A stretch of 5,186 nt of DNA from Thermodesulfobacteriota bacterium (GTDB lineage Bacteria > Desulfobacterota_D > UBA1144 > Nemesobacterales > UBA2774): the NCBI GenBank assembly GCA_035325995.1, contig DAOKYU010000031.1:1-5186 (forward strand), written 5' to 3'. The position numbers were made by a program, and so were the translations under genes. The notes beneath the pieces were generated by a model, which was not told the origin of the DNA, did no database searches, and worked only from the letters and a program-made list of their open reading frames with translations. This document shows, one piece after another, positions 5,013 to 5,186 of the stretch; within the stretch, counting starts at the first letter, position 1, and each line of letters opens with the position of its first letter.

Positions 5013-5062
5013 AGGGCGTCCGATTCCTCGCTCGCTCGGAATCGTTGCTCGAAATGACAGGA
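5013..5062 (+). repeat. GGCGTCC-hairpin-AATGACAG repeat, copy 3
   Basis: This is the best-preserved copy: AGGGCGTC, then the 7-bp stem CGATTCC (5021-5027)/GGAATCG (5038-5044) around TCGCTCGCTC, then AAATGACAGGA. It matches 501-546 with a few changes, including paired ones in the stem. It lies about 110 bp after tRNA-Ser, in the same orientation as the other two copies. Confidence 0.65.
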
Positions 5063-5186
5063 TTAAAGACGAGATCCTGAAACGAGTTCATGATGACAAA
5101 AAAGCAGATTGCCGCGGTCGCGAAAGGCGCTCCCTCGCAATTGTAGATGTTAAGTAATTCGGGGCAGGAATTCTCCGGGATAGAAT
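5063..5186. other. right-end intergenic DNA without recognised gene
   Basis: I see no supported coding region, RNA gene or repeat here. A tiny ATG frame (5090-5146, 18 codons) has no convincing ribosome binding site. The stretch may be the leader of a gene outside the window. Confidence 0.4.

Noticed and set aside
5090..5146. 18-codon ATG frame MMTKKQIAAVAKGAPSQL
   Set aside because: Too short, no clear ribosome binding site and no known family; it could be a leader peptide but nothing supports it.

Overview
This is a GC-rich bacterial window, probably from a Gram-negative organism. Three clear protein genes and one tRNA gene sit among intergenic stretches full of short, hairpin-forming dispersed repeats. 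The genes use ATA (Ile) and AGG (Arg) codons often despite the high GC content. That points away from typical GC-rich Pseudomonadota and suggests a deeper, less-sampled lineage. I cannot name the taxon from this sequence alone.

Layout. Bases 1-625 hold no convincing gene. They carry members of at least four small repeat or hairpin types: a C/G-run hairpin at 23-45, a structured-repeat copy at about 181-307, two TCCTCCC...GGGAGGA hairpins, and a CAATTCC...GGAATTG hairpin. Bases 626-1705 (minus strand) encode an exported HAD-superfamily phosphatase, possibly a lipoprotein. A 177-bp divergent intergenic region follows. Bases 1883-3544 (plus strand) encode a DipZ-like protein made of a CcdA/DsbD-type membrane electron conduit, a TlpA-like thioredoxin domain and a C-terminal beta-rich domain. 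After 99 bp with no evident terminator, 3644-4276 (plus) encodes a heme-oxygenase-fold, TenA/CADD/UndA-like non-heme iron protein with a full set of candidate metal ligands.

Bases 4277-4736 are a second repeat zone. It includes two nearly complete head-to-tail copies (about 122 bp each) of the same structured repeat seen at 181-307, plus a partial third copy. Paired changes between copies preserve the stems, so this is the most unusual feature of the window. The array ends exactly where a consensus-like promoter begins (-35 at 4737). That promoter is well placed to drive tRNA-Ser(GCU) at 4813-4906, which has an encoded CCA end. Bases 4907-5186 contain one more repeat copy and no recognised gene.

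How the genes may work together. The DipZ-like protein should move reducing equivalents from the cytoplasm across the membrane to an extracytoplasmic thioredoxin domain. The HAD phosphatase is also predicted to act outside the cytoplasm. The iron protein is cytoplasmic and may be co-transcribed with the DipZ-like gene, but nothing in the sequence shows a shared pathway. The three genes are bracketed by directly oriented members of the same repeat families.
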